Assembly: GCA_900320545.1 (NCBI GenBank)
Contig: ONSU01000018.1
Span: forward strand, 1 to 64,000
Reading direction: 5' to 3'
Length of the DNA: 64,000 bases
DNA from: an uncultured Bacteroidales bacterium
GTDB taxonomy: Bacteria > Bacteroidota > Bacteroidia > Bacteroidales > UBA932
Below the pieces are notes generated by a model. That model had not been told where the DNA came from. It did not search any database and was given only the letters and a program-made list of their open reading frames with translations. Of this stretch, positions 6,907-14,296 are shown piece after piece (positions within the stretch are counted from its first letter, which is position 1; each line of letters starts with the position of its first letter). The translations under genes were made by a program, and so were the position numbers.

Positions 6907-7926
6907 TTATCCCTTGGAAAGGGCCTCGACTTCCTCGGGGGTGAGGCCGGTAAGTTCAACGATGGTCGAAACGGCAAATCCTTGGGAGAGCATCGCCTTG
7001 GCGATCTCGACCTTACCTTGGGCGATGCCTTTCTCTATGCCTTTCTCTATGCCCTTCGCCTCTCCGTCCCTGAAGCCGTCCTTATAACCGGCTTTCTGGA
7101 GCATTTCCGCCCGGTATGCCGTAATCTTTGAGTCGAAATATTCCATAAGTTCCGTATCTGTAAGGTGTCTGGTCCGAGCTCTCGCAAATAGTTCTGCGTA
7201 ACGCTGACCGAATTCTTCTTGCTCGTTCGTTGCAAATTTACCACAATTCCTCAAGATATACAACCATTTCTCTATCGGAGACGTCAGTTCGCGGATACCC
7301 TTGTTCAGCCGGGGCATTTCACACAGATAGAGCGAGAGCGGATCGGACTCGTACTTCTCGTTCGTCTCCTCTTCAAGGAGAGTATAGTAGAATACGACCT
7401 TGTCCGCCCGAAGCGGGAAGTGCGGACGTTCGAAGTTGAGAAAGGCGACGACGTAGGTCGGAAGAAGATCTTTATAGGGGGATCCTTTCTTCACTTGTGC
7501 TGCGGCCAAAGCCGCGCCGTAATAGAAGAGGCGCTGATGGAAATCATCCTCTTTCATGTTCTGCATCTCGACGACGATCCATCGGCCGTCATCCAGTCTG
7601 CAGAGAACATCGAACCGTGCCCGTTTATCCTCCTCCGCCAATACGGGAATCTCATTGGACTCGTACTTTACCTCTACGATTTTCTCTTTCAGGATGTCGG
7701 AAAGCAAAACCCGCAGAATGTTCGCGTTGTGGCCCAGAACTTTCTTAAACGCCCAGTCATCGGTCAGGTCCAGGAACGGAGCAAGCATGATGTTGTCGAT
7801 GATGACCCGTTTTTCTTCCTCTGACAGTCCACGGAGTTTGGGATTAGATTCGATTTTCTCCAGTGCGACCCCGTAATCGATCTTCCTGGTTTCGAGGTCT
7901 GTTCTTCTTTTTGGTTTGGATTGCAT
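6907..7926 (-). CDS. Rpn-type PD-(D/E)XK nuclease, copy 2
   Basis: The 339-residue paralogue of the preceding gene has D106...E120-M-Q122 with the same spacing, LDLTDDWAFKKVLG near residue 52 as in the PDDEXK_2 family, and a C-terminus of GIEK repeats followed by KVEIAKAMLSQGFAVSTIV and LTPEEVEALSKG. The C-termini and flanks of the two copies are nearly identical, while the nuclease halves are clearly diverged. This suggests a duplicated cassette with exchange or conservation at its ends. Confidence 0.8.
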   Translation of the reverse strand: MQSKPKRRTDLETRKIDYGVALEKIESNPKLRGLSEEEKRVIIDNIMLAPFLDLTDDWAFKKVLGHNANILRVLLSDILKEKIVEVKYESNEIPVLAEEDKRARFDVLCRLDDGRWIVVEMQNMKEDDFHQRLFYYGAALAAAQVKKGSPYKDLLPTYVVAFLNFERPHFPLRADKVVFYYTLLEEETNEKYESDPLSLYLCEMPRLNKGIRELTSPIEKWLYILRNCGKFATNEQEEFGQRYAELFARARTRHLTDTELMEYFDSKITAYRAEMLQKAGYKDGFRDGEAKGIEKGIEKGIAQGKVEIAKAMLSQGFAVSTIVELTGLTPEEVEALSKG

Positions 7927-8020
7927 GGCATTTGACTTTGCGGCCTCGGGAACGACCGGGCGGAACTTCCCTCCAGCCCGTTAATGATAATGGCCCGGCC
8001 GGGATAAAGTTCCGGATTAT

Positions 8021-8088
8021 CGGCGAAAGTCAATTCAAAAAACAGAAATTTATTTTTTTGAATGAGAACTTTGAATGCGTTTTTTGAA
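8021..8088 (-). repeat. 5' flank of the Rpn cassette, copy 2
   Basis: Matches 6751-6818. Together with the repeated terminators it shows that each Rpn gene sits in a cassette with the same upstream and downstream ends. Confidence 0.8.
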
Positions 8089-8107
8089 TGAATTCGACTT
8101 TTTTCCC

Positions 8108-8115
8108 CATATTTG
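8108..8115 (+). promoter_or_regulatory. Possible -7 element of the glycosylase-like gene
   Basis: CATATTTG differs from TAnnTTTG by one base and lies 17 bp before ATG at 8133. Confidence 0.4.
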
Positions 8116-8132
8116 CAGGGAATTTCTTGCGT

Positions 8133-8693
8133 ATGGAGACTGAGACACATCCTTTCCGGCCGTTTCTGCCGGCGTCGGCGCGGATTCTTTTTCTGGGGAG
8201 TTTTCCGCCGCAGCCGAAGCGGTGGTGCATCCCGTTTTATTACCCCAACTGGATCAATGATTTCTGGCGGATCATCGGGCTGATCCATTTCAGCGACCGG
8301 GAGCATTTCTGCCTTCGCGGGGAGAAACGGTTTGACGAAGCGGGCATCCGCGCGTTCTGCACGGAAGCAGGACTGGCGTTCTACGATACCGCCTGTGAGG
8401 TGAGGAGACTGAAGGACAATGCGTCCGACGCCTTTCTGGAGGTGGTGACACCCAGCGACATTCCGGCCCTGCTCGGGCAGATTCCCGGGTGCGGGAATCT
8501 CGTCACCACGGGGCAGAAGGCCTCGGAGGTGATTGTCGGGACATTCGGATGCGCGATGCCGCCGGTCGGCGGATATGTCGACGTCGTCATCGGGACACGC
8601 CCGGTCCGCTTCTGGCGGATGCCTTCCACCTCCCGCGCATACCCCCTCCCCCTGGAGAAGAAGGCGGAGGCATACCGGAAGTTGTTTTTGTAG
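8133..8693 (+). CDS. Uracil-DNA-glycosylase family protein
   Basis: The 186-residue protein has ILFLGSFPP near residues 15-23 (motif 1 position of the UDG fold), FYYPNWINDFWRI, and a C-terminal MPSTSRAYP at the place of the H-P-S loop. This resembles the UDG-like G:T/U mismatch group rather than Ung. It probably removes damaged or mispaired bases. ATG at 8133 was preferred to 8088 because the likely promoter lies between them. Confidence 0.65.
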   Translation: METETHPFRPFLPASARILFLGSFPPQPKRWCIPFYYPNWINDFWRIIGLIHFSDREHFCLRGEKRFDEAGIRAFCTEAGLAFYDTACEVRRLKDNASDAFLEVVTPSDIPALLGQIPGCGNLVTTGQKASEVIVGTFGCAMPPVGGYVDVVIGTRPVRFWRMPSTSRAYPLPLEKKAEAYRKLFL

Positions 8694-8728
8694 CGGCGGG
8701 AAGACTTTCTATTTTGCCGTTTTTGATA

Positions 8729-8736
8729 TATTTTTG
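8729..8736 (+). promoter_or_regulatory. -7 element of the threonine aldolase-like gene
   Basis: TATTTTTG matches TAnnTTTG, 26 bp before the start codon at 8763. Confidence 0.5.
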
Positions 8737-8762
8737 CACTTGAAATCAATGACAGGAACGAT

Positions 8763-9785
8763 ATGATCCTTTTTCGATGCGACTATGGCGAGGGAGCGCA
8801 CCCGGAGATCCTCCGGCGGCTGGTGGAGACGAATTTCGAGCAGATGGACGGTTACGGCTGCGATCCTTACAGCGAGAGCGCCCGGCGAAAGATCCTGCAG
8901 GCGTGCGGTTGCCCGCAGGGGGAAGTATACCTGCTGACCGGCGGCACGCAGACAAACGCGACCGTCATTGCCGCAATGCTGCACGGCTATGAAGGTGCCG
9001 TAGCGGTAGAGACCGGGCACATCGGCGTTCACGAAGCCGGCGCCGTGGAATATACGGGCCACAAGGTCCTCACGCTCCCCCAGCACCTCGGCAAAATGGA
9101 CGCCGGCGAACTAGCTGATTTCCTCGCGGCATTCGACGCGGATCCCAACAAGGACCATATGGTCTGGCCCGGGCTCGTATACATTTCCCTGCCGACCGAA
9201 TACGGAACCCTGTATCGGCGCGACGAACTTTCCGAAATCCGGGACATTGCGCATAAATACGGACTTCTGCTCTTCATCGACGGCGCCAGACTCGGCTACG
9301 CCCTGGCGAGTCCCGCCTGCGATTATTCGCTCTCCGACCTCAAAGACCTGTGCGACGTTTTCTACATCGGCGGCACCAAGGTCGGCGCCCTCTGCGGAGA
9401 GGCCGTCGTCTTCCCGCACGGCGCCCCGAATCATTTCTTCACCACCGTCAAGCAGCACGGCGCCCTGCTGGCGAAAGGCCGTCTTCCGGGCGTTCAGTTC
9501 GACACGCTGTTCACGGACAACCTCTACGGCCGCATCGCCGAAAATGCCATCGCACGCGCCCATGACCTGGTCGCGGTTCTCAAGGAAAAGCGCATCCCCT
9601 TCTTCCTCGAATCACCGACCAACCAGCAGTTCGTCATTCTCGAGAACACCTATATGGAACGCCTGTCGAAGGAAGTCGGTTTCGATATCTGGCAGCCCTA
9701 TGACGAAACCCATACCGTGGTCAGGTTCGCCACCAGCTGGGCCACGACGAAAGAACAGATCGAGCGCCTGGGCGCGTTGCTGTAA
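8763..9785 (+). CDS. Low-specificity L-threonine aldolase-like PLP enzyme
   Basis: The 340-residue protein belongs to the beta-eliminating lyase group of fold-type I PLP enzymes. Features are LTGGTQTNATVIAAML (cofactor phosphate loop), ETGHIGVHEAGAVE, LFIDGARLGYAL with the cofactor-contacting Asp, and YIGGTKVGALCGEAVV with the Schiff-base Lys. It would split threonine or allo-threonine to glycine and acetaldehyde in the cytoplasm. The length is normal. The next gene starts 11 bp later, probably in the same transcript. Confidence 0.85.
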   Translation: MILFRCDYGEGAHPEILRRLVETNFEQMDGYGCDPYSESARRKILQACGCPQGEVYLLTGGTQTNATVIAAMLHGYEGAVAVETGHIGVHEAGAVEYTGHKVLTLPQHLGKMDAGELADFLAAFDADPNKDHMVWPGLVYISLPTEYGTLYRRDELSEIRDIAHKYGLLLFIDGARLGYALASPACDYSLSDLKDLCDVFYIGGTKVGALCGEAVVFPHGAPNHFFTTVKQHGALLAKGRLPGVQFDTLFTDNLYGRIAENAIARAHDLVAVLKEKRIPFFLESPTNQQFVILENTYMERLSKEVGFDIWQPYDETHTVVRFATSWATTKEQIERLGALL

Positions 9786-9796
9786 AAAAGGAATCT

Positions 9797-10171
9797 ATGC
9801 AACAGGGAATTTGGACGATACTGATGCTGGTCGCATCGAACGTGTTTATGACTTTCGCCTGGTACGGGCACTTCAAGTTGCAGGAGATGAAAATTTCAAC
9901 GGGATGGCCGCTGATTCTCATCATCCTGATGTCCTGGGGGATCGCCTTCTTCGAATACTGCCTCTCCATCCCCGCCAACCGCATCGGCTCCAGACTGAAC
10001 GGGGGGCCTTTCACCCTCGTGCAGCTCAAAGTCATTCAGGAAGTGATTTCTCTGGCGGTCTTCACCGTCATCATCACGTTCCTGTTCAAAGGGGAATCCT
10101 TCCACTGGAATCATTTCGCGGCCTTCGCCTGCCTGATCCTGGCCGTGTTCTTCGTCTTCGTCCACAATTAA
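9797..10171 (+). CDS. DMT/DUF486-type small membrane protein
   Basis: The 124-residue protein has four hydrophobic segments and the ANRIGSRLNGGPFTLVQLKVIQE block typical of DUF486 proteins of the drug/metabolite transporter superfamily. AAGGAA lies upstream of the ATG. Its last 4 bp overlap the end of the convergent gene at 10168. Substrate unknown. Confidence 0.8.
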   Translation: MQQGIWTILMLVASNVFMTFAWYGHFKLQEMKISTGWPLILIILMSWGIAFFEYCLSIPANRIGSRLNGGPFTLVQLKVIQEVISLAVFTVIITFLFKGESFHWNHFAAFACLILAVFFVFVHN

Positions 10172-10746
10172 ACCGGTGAGGACGGTGGCAGGACCACCCG
10201 CCGGAGGTTGCAGCCGGCCCAGTTGCCGAGAACGATCAGCGGATAGTACCAGAGGATGCCCGGATCCCACTTCCAGGCGGCCACCAGGTATACCACGTCC
10301 GCGATGGAATGGTAGAAGCCGCAGACGATAAACAGCGGCACGCCGAAAAGCACCGGAACCAGGGACTTCGACCGCTTGTACAGCCATACGGAAATATCGA
10401 TGATGAGGCCGCATCCGACGGCGCGGAGGAAACTGCGCCACGGTCCCTGGGCCAGCCGTCCGGCGACCATCGTCTGCGCCCGCTCCACCGGTTCGCCGCC
10501 CAGCGACATCATCAGGAGCCCCAGCAGGATACATCCTGCCACGTTGAACAGCCAGATCAGCAGCAGTTTATGCGTCTCCCGCAGCGGCATCACACCGGCG
10601 CGGCCGGTATAAAGCGGTACGCCGCTCAGCACCACGCCCACCAGGCCGAAAGCGAAGATGACCGCGCCCGGAATGCCGCCGAGCGCCAGATAGCCGCAGG
10701 CCCCGAGGCCGATCAGGATGCCTGCAAAGAGGGATTCTCGATTCAT
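10168..10746 (-). CDS. Formate/nitrite transporter-like membrane protein, short
   Basis: The 192-residue protein has about six hydrophobic segments and FNT-like blocks: GILIGLGACGYLAL at the start, a central GLLMM, and FYHSIADVVY...ILWYYPLIVLGNWAGCNL at the end. FNT channels usually have 250-280 residues; this is the short form found in Bacteroidales. It may move formate or another small anion. Confidence 0.65.
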   Translation of the reverse strand: MNRESLFAGILIGLGACGYLALGGIPGAVIFAFGLVGVVLSGVPLYTGRAGVMPLRETHKLLLIWLFNVAGCILLGLLMMSLGGEPVERAQTMVAGRLAQGPWRSFLRAVGCGLIIDISVWLYKRSKSLVPVLFGVPLFIVCGFYHSIADVVYLVAAWKWDPGILWYYPLIVLGNWAGCNLRRVVLPPSSPV

Positions 10747-10805
10747 AACTTTTTCCGTGTCGGAGCAAAGTTAGCGAACAATTTTGAAAGAACAATTTTT
10801 CCCGT

Positions 10806-10813
10806 TATTTTTG
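10806..10813 (+). promoter_or_regulatory. -7 element of the DUF4886 operon
   Basis: TATTTTTG matches TAnnTTTG; a TTTG at 10783-10786 lies 19 bp upstream as a -33 candidate. Confidence 0.6.
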
Positions 10814-10828
10814 TAAAAACGTTGAAAA

Positions 10829-11668
10829 ATGCGGAAATGGATTCTTTGTGTCGCAATCATCCTGACAGGGGCGGCGGCGACGGCACAGTCTCAGCAGCGG
10901 ACCGATAAGCGCATCAGCATCCTCGCCATCGGCAACAGCTTCTCAGTGGACGCGATGCAATATCTCTACGACATCCTCAAGGAAGACGGCGCGGAGGAAA
11001 TCGTCCTCGGCAACCTCTACATCGGCGGATGCACCCTCGTCCGGCACGAAGCCAACTTCCGCCTCGACTCCCCTTCCTATAAATACTACAAGAACACCGA
11101 CGGGAAGTGGACCTTCACCGAACACTTCTCCCCGCTGGGCGCCCTGGAAGAACGGGAATGGGATTACATCACGATGCAGCAGTCCAGCGGCCTGTCCGGG
11201 CAGCCCGACTCCTTCGAGCCCTATCTCGACCAGCTGATCGCCATGGTCAGGGAGAAATGTCCGCACGCCAGACTGGTCTGGCACATGACCTGGGCCTATC
11301 AGCAGGATTCCCGCAGATCCTATTTCGAGCCCTACGGATACGACCAGATCCGGATGTTCAACGCCATCGTATCGACCGTGCGGGAGATGATCCTCACCCG
11401 GCCCGTCTTCGAAAAGGTCATTCCGGCCGGGACGGCGGTACAATACCTCCGGAAGGGGCATTACGGCGACAACATCACCCGCGACGGCTACCATCTCTCC
11501 CACAATGTCGGCCGCTATCTGGCCGCCCTGACCTGGGCCGCCACCCTGTACGGGACGGACCCGGAGAAAATCACCTGGCACCCGCCGTTCACCTACTGCG
11601 AGGAAGGCCTGGCCGATATCAGGAAGGCGGCCGCGGATGCCGTCGCCAACCCTTTCCCCACCCTGTGA
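10829..11668 (+). CDS. Secreted DUF4886 (SGNH-like) protein
   Basis: The 279-residue protein has a signal peptide (MRKWILCVAIILTGAAATAQ) and the DUF4886 pattern: ILAIGNSFSVDAMQYLYDIL (nucleophile Ser block), GNLYIGGCTLVRH, WDYITMQQSSG and a C-terminal DGYHLSHNVGRYL with the Asp-His pair. It is probably a periplasmic or surface ester hydrolase; substrate unknown. Its stop overlaps the next start as TGATG. Confidence 0.8.
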   Translation: MRKWILCVAIILTGAAATAQSQQRTDKRISILAIGNSFSVDAMQYLYDILKEDGAEEIVLGNLYIGGCTLVRHEANFRLDSPSYKYYKNTDGKWTFTEHFSPLGALEEREWDYITMQQSSGLSGQPDSFEPYLDQLIAMVREKCPHARLVWHMTWAYQQDSRRSYFEPYGYDQIRMFNAIVSTVREMILTRPVFEKVIPAGTAVQYLRKGHYGDNITRDGYHLSHNVGRYLAALTWAATLYGTDPEKITWHPPFTYCEEGLADIRKAAADAVANPFPTL

Positions 11669-12687
11669 TGGAGCCTCGGAAGCAGATCGAGGTGGTGGCG
11701 GCCATCATCCGTCGCGAAGACCGGATTTTCGCGACGCAGCGCGGGTACGGCCCATGGAAGGACTGGTGGGAATTCCCCGGCGGGAAGATCGAGCCCGGGG
11801 AATCCGCCGAAGCCGCCCTCCTGCGGGAAATCCGGGAAGAACTCGGCGTGGGAATCGCCATCGGGGAAAAGCTGAGCACGGTGGAATGGGATTATCCGGA
11901 ATTTCGTCTCCGGATGCAGTGTTTCCTCTCCGCCCTGCAGGACGGAGAGCCCCTGCTGATGGAGCACGAATCAGCCAGATGGCTCAGTTACAAGGAGTTG
12001 CACGATGTCAAATGGCTTCCCGCCGATGACGGACTGCTTCCCCTCATCGCCTCCCGGCTGCTCGACATCCCGCAGAGTCTGGCCCTATATATAGAAGAAG
12101 AGGTCATCCCGAAATACGCCGCTTTTGACAAGGCGCATCGGGAAGACCATGCCCGGGAAGTGATCAGCCGCGCGATGCTTCTGGCCGCCCACTACCCCGT
12201 CGAGCGAAGCGTTATCTACGCCGCGGCGGCCTGCCACGACCTCGGCCTTGTCGAGGGCCGGGAAACGCACCATCTGGCTTCCGGGGCGATCATCCGCTCC
12301 GACACCCGCCTACGGGAATGGTTCTCTCCCGCCCAGATCGAAACCATTGCGGCCGCGGCGGAAGACCACCGGGCCTCCGCCAAGGGTGCCCCGCGCACCG
12401 TGGAAGGCCGCATCATCGCCGAAGCCGACCGCCTCATCGTTCCCGAACAGATCATCCGCCGCGCCATCCAGTACGGCCTCGCGCACTATCCGGAGGTCGC
12501 CAGGGAAGGCCAGTGGGCCCGCACGCTGGAGCATATGCACGAGAAATATGCGGAAGGCGGGTACCTGCACCTCTGGATTCCGGAATCGCCGAATGCCGCT
12601 GCCCTGGCCCGTCTCCGCGAAATCATCCACGACGAAGCCCGCCTCCGGGAAATCTTCGAAAGAATGTACGCCGAGGAACTGGCCTGA
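11668..12687 (+). CDS. NUDIX hydrolase fused to an HD-domain phosphohydrolase
   Basis: The 339-residue protein has an N-terminal MutT-type domain with a complete NUDIX box (GGKIEPGE...REIREELGV, residues 38-61), and after a linker near 140-155 an HD domain with H157 and H190-D191 (AAACHDLGL). The first half should hydrolyse damaged NTPs such as 8-oxo-dGTP; the second resembles small HD hydrolases of unknown substrate. Both catalytic sets look intact, and the reading frame is continuous across the junction. Translation is probably coupled to the previous gene (TGATG). Confidence 0.85.
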   Translation: MEPRKQIEVVAAIIRREDRIFATQRGYGPWKDWWEFPGGKIEPGESAEAALLREIREELGVGIAIGEKLSTVEWDYPEFRLRMQCFLSALQDGEPLLMEHESARWLSYKELHDVKWLPADDGLLPLIASRLLDIPQSLALYIEEEVIPKYAAFDKAHREDHAREVISRAMLLAAHYPVERSVIYAAAACHDLGLVEGRETHHLASGAIIRSDTRLREWFSPAQIETIAAAAEDHRASAKGAPRTVEGRIIAEADRLIVPEQIIRRAIQYGLAHYPEVAREGQWARTLEHMHEKYAEGGYLHLWIPESPNAAALARLREIIHDEARLREIFERMYAEELA

Positions 12688-12704
12688 TTTTTGACAAAGT
12701 ACAG

Positions 12705-12728
12705 ATTCCCGGAACTAAGCCCGGGAAT
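12705..12728. repeat. Short palindromic repeat, copy 2
   Basis: ATTCCCGG and CCGGGAAT flank an 8-nt loop between the NUDIX-HD gene and the TonB-C gene. Confidence 0.8.
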
Positions 12729-12736
12729 GACGCACA

Positions 12737-13141
12737 ATGAAAAAATGGATCATCACCCTCGCGCTGCTCTTCGGCCTCACAGCCGGAGGATTCGCCCAAA
12801 GCTTCACGCTTACAAGGGTCTCGGAAATGCCCTCGTTCAACGGGGGCGGCATCGCCGCATTCACCCGTCAGGTGCAGGATACCCTCATCTACCCGGAGGG
12901 AATCGCTGACGGCCGCGAAGGAACCGTCACGGTCGGATTCTTCATTTCCAAAGACGGCAAACTCCTGATGAGCAAAATCCTCAAGGGAATGGACGACGCC
13001 TTCGACGAGGAGGCGCTCAAGGCCGTCCGCTCGATCGCCGGAACCTGGACGCCCGCCCTCGACGAATCCGGCAATCCGCTCGACTGGTATGTCACCATCC
13101 GGGTCGCTTTCACGGCACCGGACAACCATTCTAACGTATGA
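12737..13141 (+). CDS. Secreted TonB C-terminal domain protein
   Basis: The 134-residue protein has a signal peptide ending GGFAQS and a TonB-C fold pattern: IYPEGIADGREGTVTVGFFISKDGKLLMSKILKG, DEEALKAVRSI and W-P-A. It has no transmembrane anchor or proline-rich region, so it is a free periplasmic TonB-C-like protein rather than an energy transducer. It overlaps tyrA by 4 bp. Confidence 0.75.
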   Translation: MKKWIITLALLFGLTAGGFAQSFTLTRVSEMPSFNGGGIAAFTRQVQDTLIYPEGIADGREGTVTVGFFISKDGKLLMSKILKGMDDAFDEEALKAVRSIAGTWTPALDESGNPLDWYVTIRVAFTAPDNHSNV

Positions 13142-13995
13142 GAAAAATAGGCATCATCGGTCTCGGCCTCATCGGAGGTTCGATGGCCATCGATCTCAGA
13201 CGCCGGGGCTTCGCGGACGAAGTGCTCGGCGTTGAAAATGACCAGGTCAATGCAGAAGGAGCGCTCCGGCTCGGACTGGCAGACCGCATTGTTTCGCGCG
13301 AGGAGTGCATCGCCCTCGCCGACATCCTTGTCCTGGCCGTTCCCGTCGGGACGGCCTCGGTGATGCTGCCGGAAATTCTGGACATCTTCGCCGCCGAAGG
13401 CGACCGGGGACGGATCGTCATCGACGTCTGTTCCACCAAGCGTGCCCTCGCCGAAACGGTCGCATCGCATCCGATGCGCCGCCGCTATGTAGCCACGCAC
13501 CCGATGGCCGGCACCGAGTATTCCGGTCCCTGGGCCGCGATGCCGAACCTCTTCGACGGCAAGGCCTGCATCATCGCCGACCCGGACCGTTCCGATCCGG
13601 AGGCCGTCGCCACCGTGGAGGCGCTCTACGACGCCCTCCACATGCGGGTGACGCAGATGGATTCGGCCAGCCACGACATTCACACGGCATACGTATCGCA
13701 CATTTCCCATATCACATCCTTCGCCCTGGCGCTGACCGTTCTCGACAAGGAACGCGACGAGAAGCACATCTTCGACCTCGCATCCGGCGGTTTCTCCTCC
13801 ACCGTGCGGCTCGCCAAGAGTTCGCCCGACATGTGGGTCCCGATCCTTGCGCAGAACCGCGACAACATCCTCCGCGTGATGGACACCTACATCGGCAAGA
13901 TGCAGGCCTTCCGCGACGCCATCGCCGAGGGCGACGAGGCCCGCATCCGTGCCCTGATCGAGGAAGCGAACCATATTCGGAAGATCCTCGGGTAG
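13138..13995 (+). CDS. tyrA: Prephenate dehydrogenase
   Basis: The 285-residue protein starts with a Rossmann GxGLIGGS loop (IGIIGLGLIGGSMA), followed by DVCSTK and the substrate-binding THPMAGTE and SHISHITSF motifs of TyrA. It converts prephenate to 4-hydroxyphenylpyruvate with NAD(P) for tyrosine synthesis. It lacks fused chorismate mutase or ACT domains. A palindromic repeat follows the stop. Confidence 0.9.
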   Translation: MRKIGIIGLGLIGGSMAIDLRRRGFADEVLGVENDQVNAEGALRLGLADRIVSREECIALADILVLAVPVGTASVMLPEILDIFAAEGDRGRIVIDVCSTKRALAETVASHPMRRRYVATHPMAGTEYSGPWAAMPNLFDGKACIIADPDRSDPEAVATVEALYDALHMRVTQMDSASHDIHTAYVSHISHITSFALALTVLDKERDEKHIFDLASGGFSSTVRLAKSSPDMWVPILAQNRDNILRVMDTYIGKMQAFRDAIAEGDEARIRALIEEANHIRKILG

Positions 13996-14020
13996 GTTGG
14001 CGAGCCTGTCGAACCGCGTC

Positions 14021-14043
14021 ATTCCCGGGACGAGCCCGGGAAT
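14021..14043. repeat. Short palindromic repeat, copy 3
   Basis: ATTCCCGGG-acgag-CCCGGGAAT is a perfect 9-bp stem, 26 bp after tyrA; the T-run that follows (14049-14056) means this copy may also end the tyrA transcript. Confidence 0.8.
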
Positions 14044-14077
14044 CTTTATTTTTTTTGGATTTCCGGAATTTTTTTTT

Positions 14078-14085
14078 GACCTTTG
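14078..14085 (+). promoter_or_regulatory. Promoter of the trp leader
   Basis: GACCTTTG matches TAnnTTTG at all but the first base, with TTTG at 14054-14057 about 20 bp upstream. It lies only 8 bp before the leader peptide ATG. Confidence 0.45.
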
Positions 14086-14093
14086 TCATTGGT

Positions 14094-14147
14094 ATGATGA
14101 ATAACGCAAATATGTGGTGGTGGCGCTCTTACGGTATTAAGCTGTAA
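14094..14147 (+). CDS. trpL: trp leader peptide
   Basis: A 17-codon frame encodes MMNNANMWWWRSYGIKL: three consecutive Trp codons at 14115-14123 in front of a terminator and a tryptophan synthase beta-type gene. This is the classical design for ribosome-stalling attenuation. The upstream stretch of the same frame belongs to no gene. Confidence 0.8.
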   Translation: MMNNANMWWWRSYGIKL

Positions 14148-14208
14148 GCCGGCGTCGCATAGCATATAGTATAGGGTGACGTGCTGGACTTACAGCACGT
14201 CATTTTTT
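14124..14208 (+). promoter_or_regulatory. Tryptophan attenuator with intrinsic terminator
   Basis: GACGTGCTG (14178-14186) pairs with CAGCACGTC (14193-14201) and TTTTTT follows (14203-14208): the terminator. Upstream, CTTAC/GTAAG around 14129-14149 can form the protective hairpin, and CCGGCGTCGC (14149-14158) can pair partly with GTGACGTGCTGG (14177-14188) as antiterminator. A Bacteroidota trp leader class of this kind is known (Bacteroid-trp RNA); membership was not tested. Low charged tRNA-Trp should allow expression of the gene at 14297. Confidence 0.75.
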
Positions 14209-14296
14209 ATTTGTCATTTTTGAGCGGAGGCCGTAAGGCCGCAGTCGAGAAATCAAACGAAACAATGTATAACTATTAATTTATAAACGAACCGTT

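Noticed and set aside
14094..14147. End of a longer frame running from 13305
   Set aside because: That frame overlaps tyrA in another register and shows no domain; only the last 17 codons follow a promoter and make sense as a leader peptide.
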